Assembly (NCBI RefSeq): GCF_003429105.1
Contig: NZ_QVTD01000003.1
Coordinates: 124,001-188,000 of the forward strand
From: Peribacillus glennii
Lineage (GTDB): Bacteria; Bacillota; Bacilli; Bacillales; DSM-1321
DNA length: 64,000 bases
Direction of reading: 5' to 3'
A program made the translations under genes and the position numbers. Shown piece by piece: positions 16,468 to 24,610 of the stretch (the first letter of the stretch is position 1; each line of letters opens with the position of its first letter). Under the pieces are notes generated by a model. That model did no database searches. It had not been told where the DNA came from and worked only from the letters and a program-made list of their open reading frames with translations.

Positions 16468-17355
16468 TTACACAACCCCGAATTCACTTTCCTGTTGTTT
16501 GTAGATGTCATCCAATTTCTTGCCTTTTGATTTGGCCAGGATCTCCATGCGTACAGATAGCTGCTTCATCGTAAAATTCATTGTGTCATCAAAGTTATTT
16601 CCAAAGGGAGAATCTTCAACCATTCCCTGCTGGTTCAGTTCAATGGCAAGCGGAGTCAGTTCTTCCATCTTGTTTGCCACAATGTCAAAAAGATGCGGGT
16701 GTTCGCTGATCAGGCGCTGCAATAAAAATGTACCGTATGCAATGTGGCGCCCTTCGTCCTTTTTCAGATAGCCGATGCCTTTCAATAAAGCTGGCATGGC
16801 GCCAATCGACTCCAATGATTGATAGAATGAATAATAACCAGTTTCTGCAAGTACTCCCTCTACGAACATGTTATATACGGTCGAGGCTTCAGCCAGCGCC
16901 TCAGGGGAATGATCATGCTCTAGACGCTCTAATGCATTAGGCAGGACTTCATTAAAAATAGTGTTATAGACATCAGAATGATAGATGGAGAGATCCCCAG
17001 TTTCCCCGAGCGCATTCAACAGGAGCCTGAAAAATTCTGTATGCTTTGCTTCTTCGAATAAAAAGGTTGTCAAAAACATTTCCTCTTCCAGTCGCCCTTC
17101 TTTTGCAATGACCATCATCAACGGCAGCAAATCCCTTGTCACGGCTTCCTCCCCGGCCTGGAATAGTGAAATCAGCCGCAAGATCGCTTCTCTTTGTTCG
17201 GCCGAAAAGTTGTTCCAGTCCTTAACATCCTGGGTGAAGTCGAAATCAACAGGATTCCAAACGCCGAATTTCTTTGCCTTTTGATACAGGCGGAACGGGA
17301 GCGAATCTACCAAGAGCCCTCTTTTACTCGTCGTCAAAAACGTTCTCTTCTCCAT
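16468..17355 (-). CDS. R2-like ligand-binding oxidase (R2lox)
   Basis: A 295-residue ferritin-like protein. The Mn/Fe-site ligands are in place: Glu69 (QAGEEAV), Glu102 and His105 (EEAKH), Glu166, Glu201 and His204 (DEGRH). Val72 and Tyr161 sit where R2lox forms its Val-Tyr ether crosslink, which separates it from true ribonucleotide reductase R2. The start at 17355 follows AGGAGGG; the longer frame adds 24 unrelated hydrophobic residues. R2lox proteins bind a fatty-acid-like ligand, and their reaction is unknown. Here the gene heads an operon with aldehyde and alcohol dehydrogenases, opposite a LuxR-type regulator. Confidence 0.92.
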   Translation of the reverse strand: MEKRTFLTTSKRGLLVDSLPFRLYQKAKKFGVWNPVDFDFTQDVKDWNNFSAEQREAILRLISLFQAGEEAVTRDLLPLMMVIAKEGRLEEEMFLTTFLFEEAKHTEFFRLLLNALGETGDLSIYHSDVYNTIFNEVLPNALERLEHDHSPEALAEASTVYNMFVEGVLAETGYYSFYQSLESIGAMPALLKGIGYLKKDEGRHIAYGTFLLQRLISEHPHLFDIVANKMEELTPLAIELNQQGMVEDSPFGNNFDDTMNFTMKQLSVRMEILAKSKGKKLDDIYKQQESEFGVV

Positions 17356-17378
17356 ATATAACCCTCCTAAGAACTTAT

Positions 17379-17446
17379 AAAGCCCTAAAAAACTATACCA
17401 CCAAGCAAAAATCAAACAGAATGCCAATAATATTTGTAAGGGCTTT
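17379..17446. promoter_or_regulatory. Spaced inverted repeat in the R2lox/LuxR intergenic region
   Basis: AAAGCCCT (17379-17386) recurs inverted as AGGGCTTT (17439-17446), 52 bp apart, between the divergent R2lox and LuxR-type genes. The positions suit paired regulator-binding sites, possibly for the adjacent LuxR-type protein. No independent support is visible. Confidence 0.35.
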
Positions 17447-17512
17447 CACTTTATAGTACGATGGATTCAGCAGAAAAAACATTACTGAAAATATAGGGGG
17501 GAAGAACGTCGA

Positions 17513-18199
17513 ATGATGGAGAAATCTGCAAAAGAATATATTAAGAGTGTTGCCGAAGTTAACGATGTCCGGAAAAAGGCTGAACAAATGCTGCGCGGGT
17601 GCATTCATTTATTTCCTTTCGAGCGTGCGTCACTATTCACTTACTCCCCATTAAGCCATTTCGGTGAAGGAATCTTTCTGATTGAAAACAGTAAAGTCAT
17701 TTCCCTGGAGCACGTAAAAGATGACGTCCGATCCATCTTTCCGCTTTATCAGGCAGTAAAACGAAATAAACCCATCTTCATCAACCGCAAAGACATCTTG
17801 GAAACCTTCCCTGATAAATATGTCCGCCATTTTCAGCTTTCATCTCTTGCGATTGTCCCCATCAGCCTTTTAAATATAGTAGTCGGTTTTGTTTTGGTAG
17901 ACAGATATATGGGGGAATATCCTTTTACAAAAAACTATTTGTCACTTTTATCCCATTATTTCAAAATGGCTTTATCCCCCTTGTCCCACAATACAACAGA
18001 TAAGCCGGCCCTGAGCAATAGGGAGACGGAAGCCCTGCAGTACCTGGCGAATGGATATTCTATGAAGGAAATGGCTTCCATGATGAATGTAAGCGAATTC
18101 ACAGTGAGGGATTATATCAGCGCAAGCATGAGAAAGCTCGGCGTCAATCACCGAGCTGAGGCGGTTGCAGTGGGAATGAGGACAGGGATCATCCTGTAA
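17513..18199 (+). CDS. LuxR-family regulator with N-terminal GAF-like sensor
   Basis: A 228-residue protein. Residues about 15-155 look like a GAF-type sensor (SSLAIVPISLLNIVVGFVLVDR), and 166-225 are a LuxR helix-turn-helix (LSNRETEALQYLANGYSMKEMA...VSEFTVRDYI). There is no receiver-domain Asp pattern. It is transcribed away from the R2lox operon with 157 bp between them, the usual layout for a local regulator. Its 3' end overlaps the convergent permease gene by 11 bp. Ligand unknown. Confidence 0.87.
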   Translation: MMEKSAKEYIKSVAEVNDVRKKAEQMLRGCIHLFPFERASLFTYSPLSHFGEGIFLIENSKVISLEHVKDDVRSIFPLYQAVKRNKPIFINRKDILETFPDKYVRHFQLSSLAIVPISLLNIVVGFVLVDRYMGEYPFTKNYLSLLSHYFKMALSPLSHNTTDKPALSNRETEALQYLANGYSMKEMASMMNVSEFTVRDYISASMRKLGVNHRAEAVAVGMRTGIIL

Positions 18200-19181
18200 T
18201 TTTTCCTTCGTTAACCGGCTGTAAAAGCGTTTTTTTCGGCCTGGATGAGACGTAACTATGCAGAACCATGCCAAGAATAACGAACATCATGCCGGTCCAG
18301 GACACGGCGGATGGCCAAACGCCCGAGAGCAAGACAATTTCCCCTGCAGCAGCGAATAAGACCTCCAAAGATTGTGTAGCCTCAACCGCGCCTAACTTCT
18401 GCATGTTTCCTTTTACCAGATCGGTTGCTGCGAAAAACAGAACCGTTGCAAATACACCTGAAAAGAGGGCGACTGCGGCTGACTGCCAGACCTGTTCCGG
18501 TGCTGGAGGACCCACTGTGAAAAAGCCATAAAGAGACAAGATAAGCCAAAACGGCAGACTTGCAATCGTCATGCCCAATACTCGCTGCCAGGCATCCAGC
18601 CTTCCTGAAGTAACCTCCATCATTTTCCGATTGCCTAAAGGATAGGCAAATGATGCGATAATGAGGGGGAAAACGCTTAAGAGAGTTTCCTTTATTGTAA
18701 GGGCCGTAGCATGCTCATACTGCATAAGGGCGACTCCGAGAAGAATGATCATGGACATCATCAAGCCACGGTACGGAATTTTCCCTTTTATGCGCACCGT
18801 GCCGGCGGCTGTCTGTTTCGTCTCATAAAAAAACGGCACAAGCAAGGAACCGGAGATGATCGTGACCAGCCATGTTCCTGCAATCAACCAGCCAGGACCG
18901 TATGCTGCCGAAAAGCAAATGGGAGCATAAAACAAGCCGAACCCGACAAAGCTCCACTTGAGCCAATATGATGGTCGTGTTTTCATTTCCTTTAACAAAG
19001 GAACTAAGTTTTTTCGTGACATGACAATGATGAGGAGCATCGGCACCATAAAAAAATATCGCATGGACGCGCTCCAAAGCCAGCTGCCACCCGAAAGATC
19101 CATCATCCTGTTTAAAATAAATGTAAAAGCGAAAAAGAAAGCGGCGCATACACCTAAAGCAATCGGACGCAACGGGTCCAC
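18189..19181 (-). CDS. EmrE-type DMT multidrug resistance efflux transporter
   Basis: A 330-residue, ten-helix membrane protein of the drug/metabolite transporter superfamily, multidrug resistance efflux branch. Conserved stretches include ALGVCAAFFFAFTFILNRMM at the N-terminus, AYGPGWLIAGTW and a second-half VEATQSLEVLFAA. Start GTG 19181 with GGAG seven bases upstream. Export of a small organic compound is expected. The substrate is not predictable. It converges with the LuxR-type gene. Confidence 0.85.
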   Translation of the reverse strand: MDPLRPIALGVCAAFFFAFTFILNRMMDLSGGSWLWSASMRYFFMVPMLLIIVMSRKNLVPLLKEMKTRPSYWLKWSFVGFGLFYAPICFSAAYGPGWLIAGTWLVTIISGSLLVPFFYETKQTAAGTVRIKGKIPYRGLMMSMIILLGVALMQYEHATALTIKETLLSVFPLIIASFAYPLGNRKMMEVTSGRLDAWQRVLGMTIASLPFWLILSLYGFFTVGPPAPEQVWQSAAVALFSGVFATVLFFAATDLVKGNMQKLGAVEATQSLEVLFAAAGEIVLLSGVWPSAVSWTGMMFVILGMVLHSYVSSRPKKTLLQPVNEGKITG

Positions 19182-19343
19182 CTCATTTCTCCAAAATCTA
19201 TATGGTTTATTGTACCTGGAAATCCAATAATAGCAATCATATGCTTAAATATTCTGAATTGTACGTTTTGCGGATTTACAAAACTGTGATTAGAAGTATA
19301 TACTTTTGTGTAGGAAATTGAAGGCTTAAAGTGAGGAAGGAAT

Positions 19344-19613
19344 ATGTTTAATGCAGTGTTATTCCTATGGCAATTGACATTTATTTGTTCCGTTGTTTGT
19401 TTTTTCTATGGAGTATTATTGAAATCCAGGAAATTGCTATGGCTCAGCCTAGTCACGTTCATGCCAGCCGCTTATTATTTTTCCGGGGCAGAAAATTTCT
19501 TAAAGCTCGTGGCTGCATTCCCATTCATACTTTTTTTCATGATTGTGCTAATAACTAAACATCACACGCGAAGAAAATGTGATCAGACTGCTTCCAAAAC
19601 AAAAAAGCCATAA
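19344..19613 (+). CDS. Small membrane protein, unknown function
   Basis: An 89-residue protein with three hydrophobic segments (about 5-26, 31-47 and 52-70) and a basic tail. It has a good Shine-Dalgarno (GAGGAAGGAAT) before ATG 19344. A small hairpin with an AAAAGCC/GGCTTTT stem follows at 19604-19628. No family recognised. Confidence 0.65.
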   Translation: MFNAVLFLWQLTFICSVVCFFYGVLLKSRKLLWLSLVTFMPAAYYFSGAENFLKLVAAFPFILFFMIVLITKHHTRRKCDQTASKTKKP

Positions 19614-19655
19614 TATATACGGCTTTTGCAACCCTATGGTGCCGGGCGCTTTTTT

Positions 19656-20065
19656 CAATTGTGAAGGGTTTTCCTCTTTTGCATACACATTGCCGCCTTT
19701 ATCAACCAATGGACATGGTAGATCCGGTCGATCTTAAGCTCCCTTTCCAGTTTCATTTTTATAGCCAACAAGTCATCTTCGACATTTCGAAGCTACTTTA
19801 GCCAAACGAAAGAATCTTTCCCTAATGTCATTAAGAGAAATGAGCGTGTATACCGGGTTGGCTGCGCCGTACATGCTGCCTCTAATGGTCTCACATAGTT
19901 CTTTGTCCTCCAGCCCGGGCGGAATCTTTAGCGAATCTCCTGAGTCATTTGCTAGATAGTAATGCGGCCTCCCGTTACACAAAAGGCCGGGAATATATGA
20001 AAGCCTGCTTTAAATATTTTTGAAGAAACAATTCTGCCATAGGTTCCATCAACTCCAGAAGCTGC
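19656..20065 (-). pseudogene. Degraded open reading frame, family not recognised
   Basis: Three consecutive minus-strand segments have protein-like composition but lie in different frames. They are a stretch ending GRIVSSKIFKAGFHIF (about 20065-19975), one reading CNGRPHYYLANDSGDS to RERFFRLAKVASK (19982-19773), and one reading EDDLLAIKMKLERELKIDR to a stop at 19656. Together they suggest one gene broken by at least two frameshifts. I cannot name the product. It sits beside the enoyl-CoA hydratase pseudogene, so the whole stretch may be decaying. Confidence 0.4.
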
Positions 20066-20109
20066 CAGCTTTTTATTAAATCAGTAATCTATTTTTGGAA
20101 TTAAAGCTT

Positions 20110-20773
20110 TTATTTTCCTTTGAATTCCGGTGTCCTCTTCGTATAAAACGCTGACACCCCTTCGATCGCGTCTTCAGAACGGGAAACTGCCAGGATGTGC
20201 CCCAGTTCAATTTCCAACCCCTCGTCAAACGGCTGGCCGGAACCCTTCATGACCGATTCCAGGATACCTTTTACCGCTAGCGGCGGCCCGTCTGCAAATT
20301 GTGCTGCCCAATTTAAGGCTTCCTCCAGCAGCTGTTCTGCGGGGACAACTCTGTTGATCAGTCCGTATTGCAATGCACGCTGGGCAGATATTCTTTGTCC
20401 GCTTAAAATAAGCTCCAGTGCCCGACGTTTTCCGATTAGCCGGGGCAATCTTTGCGTGCCGCCATAACCCGGCAGGATTCCCAGGCGTACCTCAGGCAAC
20501 GCAAACTCGGCCATTTCAGAAGCAATCGCCAAATGGCATGCCATTTGCAATTCGTTCCCTCCTCCAAGAGCCTTGCCATTTATACAGGCTATGACAGGTT
20601 TCGGAAACTCCTCAATTTTTTTGAAGATGCCATGACTGATCTGAATCGCATTCTTAGCTTGTTCGGGATCTGAAAAGTCACCGAATTCACTGACATCTGC
20701 ACCCGCTAGCGTCCTTTTCTGGGTAGATATGGACTGAGCGGCATACCATCTCGACTAAATTATTAGCCTTCAT
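20110..20773 (-). pseudogene. Enoyl-CoA hydratase/isomerase pseudogene with N-terminal deletion and frameshift
   Basis: An original start, ATG 20773 with GGGAGGGG upstream, yields only MKANNLVEMV before the frame drifts into a stop. Another frame resumes at LAGADVSEFGDFSDP and continues through INGKALGGGNELQMACH, the oxyanion region, and LGILPGYGGTQRLPRLIG to a normal C-terminus PEFKGK. About 40 residues of the crotonase N-terminus are missing. A start at an internal Met (20550) would lack the oxyanion loop, so a working enzyme is unlikely. It follows the SCP2 and acyl-CoA dehydrogenase genes, so it probably once supplied their hydratase. Confidence 0.82.
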
Positions 20774-20832
20774 CTGACCCCTCCCTGTTTTCACACCTAA
20801 TTGCCAATCCATTTCGCATTATGTGGAAAAGT

Positions 20833-20855
20833 GGATCCGGAACGAGCGTCCGGAC
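20833..20855 (-). terminator. Weak hairpin after the SCP2 gene
   Basis: GGTCCGGA (20855-20848) pairs with TCCGGATCC across one bulged base, on the minus strand, and ACTTTTCC follows. The T-run is short, so termination may be inefficient. Confidence 0.35.
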
Positions 20856-20864
20856 CCCGGAAGA

Positions 20865-21230
20865 TTAGAGATAGTCTTTTACATTATATTGGCGCAGGAT
20901 TCCTTCCATCTTAATCGCTTTTCCAATATCCCCTTTTATTTTCAGCTTTCCGGACATGAATGCCGCCGTGCCGTTAAGTTTTCCTAACATCATATGCCTG
21001 AAATCCTGCATGGATAGCTTCAATATGCAATCAGCCTTTACTTCTTCACCCTCGACCACCTTTGCTTTTCCGTCCGCTAAATGCATTTGGTAGGTGCCTT
21101 CTTCTTCACCGGAAATATCGTATTGGTAGATTGCGTTCACACCTTCAATCGGCTTAGAGTCTTGATTCAATACCTCTTCTATTTTCTGCATGACTTCCTT
21201 TAGTGAATAATCCTCGATTGTACGTGTCAT
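20865..21230 (-). CDS. SCP2 sterol-carrier-like domain protein
   Basis: A 121-residue single SCP2 domain. The beta strands around YQYDISGEEEGTYQMHLADGK are followed by the helix-strand end DFRHMMLGKLNGTAAFMSGKLKIKGD, which is diagnostic of the fold. Such proteins bind acyl chains or sterols in a hydrophobic tunnel. It follows the paired acyl-CoA dehydrogenases with a gap of 95 bp, so it likely handles or presents their lipid substrate. Confidence 0.88.
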   Translation of the reverse strand: MTRTIEDYSLKEVMQKIEEVLNQDSKPIEGVNAIYQYDISGEEEGTYQMHLADGKAKVVEGEEVKADCILKLSMQDFRHMMLGKLNGTAAFMSGKLKIKGDIGKAIKMEGILRQYNVKDYL

Positions 21231-21325
21231 AAAATAATTCCTCCTAAAATTTTAATATTCTTAAAATTTAACTGGCTAGTTTTCCTGACTTCAATGATGC
21301 TCCGTGTACGGACCACCTCCTTAAG

Positions 21326-22540
21326 CTAAACTCTAACACCATGCGGTTCATATAAATGGCGGGCAATGATCAGTTGTTGGATCTGGTTTGTGCCTTCGAA
21401 AATATCAAATATTTTCGCATCACGGTACATTTTTTCAACAATTGTATCTTCCATGCCTGCCGGTCCAAGCAATTCCAGGCACTTTGATGTTGCTTCCAGT
21501 GCAATCTTTCCGGAATAAGCTTTGCACATCGCTGCCTCTTTCGCATTCGGAAGCCCCATATCCGCCTTCCATGCAGCCTCCCAGGTCAACAGCCTGGAAG
21601 CTGTGATATTTTGATTCAGCTTAGCCAATATGGCACAAGCCGTCTGATAGGAACGGCCGTGCTTCGGGAATTCTTTATTAATAATGTCCAACGTATATTC
21701 ATAGGCTCCGCGGGCAATCCCGGTCGCCATTGCGGCAATGATTGGCCGTGTGCTGTCAAAGGTTTTCATCGCTACCCGGAAACCGGATGGACCAGAACTC
21801 AGATTCTCGTAATATTCCTCGCCTCCAAGTAGGTTTTCTACGGGGACAAAACAATCTTCAAAAACCAGTTCCGCGGTCTCGGAGGCCCTTAAACCCATTT
21901 TGTCCGCAAGCCTTGAACAGCTAAAGCCCGGAGTCCCTTTCTCAACCACGAAGGCGCGATGCCCAGCCCTGCCGATGCTTCTGTCAACTGTCGCGAAGAC
22001 GACCACCCAGGAGGCACGCCCGCCGTTCGTGATAAAAATCTTTTGTCCATTGAGGATATAGCCGCCATCTGTTTTGACCGCTGTAGTCTGCAAGCCGGAT
22101 ACATCTGACCCTGCGTCCGGTTCAGTCAATGCGTATGCTCCCCAACGCGGTTCTTCATCCCTTGAAAAGATTGATAGAAACCGTTTTTTTTGCTCTGGTG
22201 TCCCACTGTGCTGTACAGGCGGGCCTCCCAGGCCAGGTCCTGGCAAAGTCAAAGCGATGGCAGGATCGCCCCACCCCATTTCTTCGGATGCTATGACCCC
22301 AAGCCGATTGCCTTGCCTTTCGCCCTTTGCTTCTTTTTTAGCGGCATTCCTCCCTTCATCATCTCCGAACGAAGAAGTGCTGAGTGTTATGCCCATGCTA
22401 TTAACCTTATTTAGCCATTCATCAGGCACCCTTTTTTGCTTATCGGAAATCATGGCGATCGGCCGGATCTCATTTTCCGCAAACCAATGGACAATTGCCT
22501 TAACTTGGCTTTGATGCGGTGACAGTTCGTAAGATATCAT
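21326..22540 (-). CDS. Acyl-CoA dehydrogenase, catalytic partner of a heteromeric pair
   Basis: A 404-residue enzyme with LTEPDAGSDVSGL for FAD binding and the catalytic loop FEGT at 381-384 (Glu382). Start 22540 is chosen because AAGGGGG lies 8 bp upstream; the longer frame to 22564 lacks a Shine-Dalgarno. The start lies 41 bp inside the upstream dehydrogenase gene, a tight overlap. That partner lacks the catalytic Glu, so the two probably assemble as one alpha-beta enzyme, as known for mycobacterial steroid side-chain dehydrogenases. Confidence 0.88.
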   Translation of the reverse strand: MISYELSPHQSQVKAIVHWFAENEIRPIAMISDKQKRVPDEWLNKVNSMGITLSTSSFGDDEGRNAAKKEAKGERQGNRLGVIASEEMGWGDPAIALTLPGPGLGGPPVQHSGTPEQKKRFLSIFSRDEEPRWGAYALTEPDAGSDVSGLQTTAVKTDGGYILNGQKIFITNGGRASWVVVFATVDRSIGRAGHRAFVVEKGTPGFSCSRLADKMGLRASETAELVFEDCFVPVENLLGGEEYYENLSSGPSGFRVAMKTFDSTRPIIAAMATGIARGAYEYTLDIINKEFPKHGRSYQTACAILAKLNQNITASRLLTWEAAWKADMGLPNAKEAAMCKAYSGKIALEATSKCLELLGPAGMEDTIVEKMYRDAKIFDIFEGTNQIQQLIIARHLYEPHGVRV

Positions 22541-23687
22541 CCTGTATTCCCCCTTTCGTTCCACTTAGCAAATAATCGCCGCTCCGTGCGAGCAGTTCAC
22601 TCTCTGACATAAATACATTTACCTGTGCTTGGGCATCCCGCATCCATTTCTCCACTGGATGCTCCTGGACATAACCATGTCCGCCCAGCAGCTGGACGGC
22701 TGAGTCTGTTACAAAGCGAACGGCCTCATGTGCATTGTTTAAAGTACCCATGCTGAAGCCAATAGCGTCTGCCTCCTGCTGGTCAATTTTCATGGCAGCA
22801 TGCCAAACGAGGTTCCGTGCAGCAGATGCAGCGATGGCCATTTGTGCCACGTTAAAGGAAACTCCTTGGAACTTGGCAATTTCCTGGCCAAAGGCCTTCC
22901 GCTGGGAGGTATACTCAGCAGTATAGGATAAAGCGGCATTCATCAGCCCAACCTCTTTTGCAGCCTCCAGCACGATAATCCGTGATATTGCGTTATCCTT
23001 CAACGATCGGGCGGCTTCACCCATAGCGAATACAGAAGCCTGGTTTAGCTTCACATTTTCAAACTCATAGCTTGCAAAGTGTGAAGACAGCAATCCCAGA
23101 CGGTAATCCCCGCCTGTTTTCTTTCTAAGTCCTGAATGTTGTTGAATATGTCCGATCCAAAGCAGGACGTCTTCCCCTGCGGAGTCTACTCCTGAGATAA
23201 GGAGGCATTCGGCTTTTTCAGCCATTTTCACCGGTGCAGATCGGCCATTGAGCAGATACTCTCCCCCGCTTGCTTCGATTGTAACTTTGTGCTTCCCATC
23301 TTCTTCACAATTTAAGAAGGCAGCCGCTGTTTCTGTTCCGGAAGCCAAGGATATTTTATAATCCGCCAACAGGCTGTTATCAGGGTCCATTCGTATAAAA
23401 GAGGCTGCGTCTCCCGCTCCTCCAAGACCTTGGACGACTCCTAAATCACCCATGGCAAGTGCTTCGGTAATTTGCACCTGTGAAATCAATGGAAGTTCAA
23501 GGCCTCCCCAGCTTTCAGGCAATTCTAGCAAAGTAAATCCCAATTCATTCGCTTTTTTGATAATGGCATGATCCACCTTTTTGTTTTCTTCACTTTCCCT
23601 GGCTGCCGGCCGGATTTCATGCAGTGCGAAATCCTTTGCCATCTTTACAAATGCCGCTTCTTCATCTGTGGGCTTAAAAGATACCAA
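22500..23687 (-). CDS. Degenerate acyl-CoA dehydrogenase homologue, probable non-catalytic subunit
   Basis: A 395-residue protein with the overall acyl-CoA dehydrogenase fold: QLLGGHGYVQEHPVEKWMRDA, and YTSQRKAFGQEIAKFQ in the helical domain. The active site is eroded. The TEPxAGSD flavin motif is replaced by SGTETAAA, and the segment that should hold YEGT reads VFMSESELLAR with a short deletion and no base. It is the first gene of the pair and overlaps its partner. A shared operator in front ties it to the TetR gene. Heteromer formation is inference. Confidence 0.82.
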   Translation of the reverse strand: MVSFKPTDEEAAFVKMAKDFALHEIRPAARESEENKKVDHAIIKKANELGFTLLELPESWGGLELPLISQVQITEALAMGDLGVVQGLGGAGDAASFIRMDPDNSLLADYKISLASGTETAAAFLNCEEDGKHKVTIEASGGEYLLNGRSAPVKMAEKAECLLISGVDSAGEDVLLWIGHIQQHSGLRKKTGGDYRLGLLSSHFASYEFENVKLNQASVFAMGEAARSLKDNAISRIIVLEAAKEVGLMNAALSYTAEYTSQRKAFGQEIAKFQGVSFNVAQMAIAASAARNLVWHAAMKIDQQEADAIGFSMGTLNNAHEAVRFVTDSAVQLLGGHGYVQEHPVEKWMRDAQAQVNVFMSESELLARSGDYLLSGTKGGIQDDILRTVTASKPS

Positions 23688-23757
23688 CCTTATCCCTCCT
23701 TGAAAAAATGTTTATACTTTCTTAGAATTAATTGTTTATTGTTTTAGTTTGATACTG

Positions 23758-23770
23758 ATACGTATTCGTA
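23758..23770. promoter_or_regulatory. TetR operator copy 1 (promoter of the acyl-CoA dehydrogenase pair)
   Basis: ATACGTATTCGTA here is an exact inverted copy of the site in front of the TetR gene at 24524. The core is a near-palindrome around GAATACGTATTC. It lies 71 bp upstream of the dehydrogenase start. Confidence 0.65.
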
Positions 23771-23897
23771 TTAATTCTGCAAATTATTACGGAGAAAACA
23801 CATTTCAATCGCTTTCGCTCTGTAATATGTTCATCTCCGCGTATAAATTTATTATATATGTTTATCTTGTTGCATCTGCATTGAACTTTGTATTCGG

Positions 23898-24503
23898 CTA
23901 TGCCAAGTTAACAAATGAACCGATTATGATTCTGTTCAATAGTCTGGCCAAGTAATCAAAGTCTGCTCCTTCAACGCTGGGCTGATTAAAATTTTGAATG
24001 ACCACTTCATTGATGGCGCCAACCATTGCCTGTGAGACGATTACAATGTCTTTTTCAGAAACTGTCTGGGGAAGTTCCCCGCGGACTGTTTGATAGACCA
24101 GATCAGCCAACTGGCGGTAAACAGCCCTCCTTACTTCCTCGACTTCCTGAGAAATCCCCACTGACTCCACAAGGATAAGATTGGCCACTTTGGGATCTGT
24201 GAAACAGATTTCCACATAGCGGCGAATTCCGGCATAGGCCTTATAGGTAAGGCGTTCTTCCTGTTGAAATGCTTCCTTTACTTCTTCAATAATTTCTACG
24301 GCCAGTTCTTCGAATAACCGGACGATGAGATCTTCTTTACTTGAAAAATTTTGGTAAAAGGTGGTTTTGGATACTCTTGCCATTTCTACAATATGCAGGA
24401 CGGATGTATTTTTGAATCCTTCGGTTGTAAAGAGCTGGAGCCCTGCAAAAAAAATTTTCTCCCTTGCTTCTTTTGGCATTTCTGTTGCGAATAACATCTG
24501 CAT
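23898..24503 (-). CDS. TetR-family transcriptional repressor
   Basis: A protein of about 201 residues. The N-terminal helix-turn-helix (AREKIFFAGLQLFTTEGF to VSKTTFYQNFSSKEDL) is typical, with a helical ligand domain behind. The start is uncertain among clustered Met codons (24503 or 24497). It sits upstream of and co-directional with the dehydrogenase pair, separated by 210 bp, and both promoters share the same 13-bp site. Autoregulation and repression of the pair, relieved by an acyl-CoA, is the likely scheme. Confidence 0.9.
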   Translation of the reverse strand: MQMLFATEMPKEAREKIFFAGLQLFTTEGFKNTSVLHIVEMARVSKTTFYQNFSSKEDLIVRLFEELAVEIIEEVKEAFQQEERLTYKAYAGIRRYVEICFTDPKVANLILVESVGISQEVEEVRRAVYRQLADLVYQTVRGELPQTVSEKDIVIVSQAMVGAINEVVIQNFNQPSVEGADFDYLARLLNRIIIGSFVNLA

Positions 24504-24523
24504 CAATCCATTCTAATCCTGAG

Positions 24524-24536
24524 TACGAATACGTAT
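24524..24536. promoter_or_regulatory. TetR operator copy 2 (autoregulatory)
   Basis: TACGAATACGTAT lies about 20 bp upstream of the TetR start and is the exact reverse complement of copy 1 at 23758. Confidence 0.65.
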
Positions 24537-24610
24537 TAAGTGTATATTAATATATGGATACACACTATGCAATACCGAATTCAGAAAATTTTTAAAAAAA
24601 CGTTTGGAAT

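Noticed and set aside
16468-17355. Class I ribonucleotide reductase R2 subunit
   Set aside because: The Val72/Tyr161 crosslink pair, absence of a neighbouring R1 gene and the operon context point to R2lox.
22074-22514. 146-codon plus-strand frame opposite the acyl-CoA dehydrogenase
   Set aside because: It lies entirely antisense to a clearly conserved enzyme, lacks a Shine-Dalgarno and has Pro/Ser-rich composition typical of antisense frames. The same applies to 29769-30230, 30449-30841, 14456-14809, 15356-15823, 38636-39058, 42466-42885, 44938-45351, 45352-45759 and 46918-47370.
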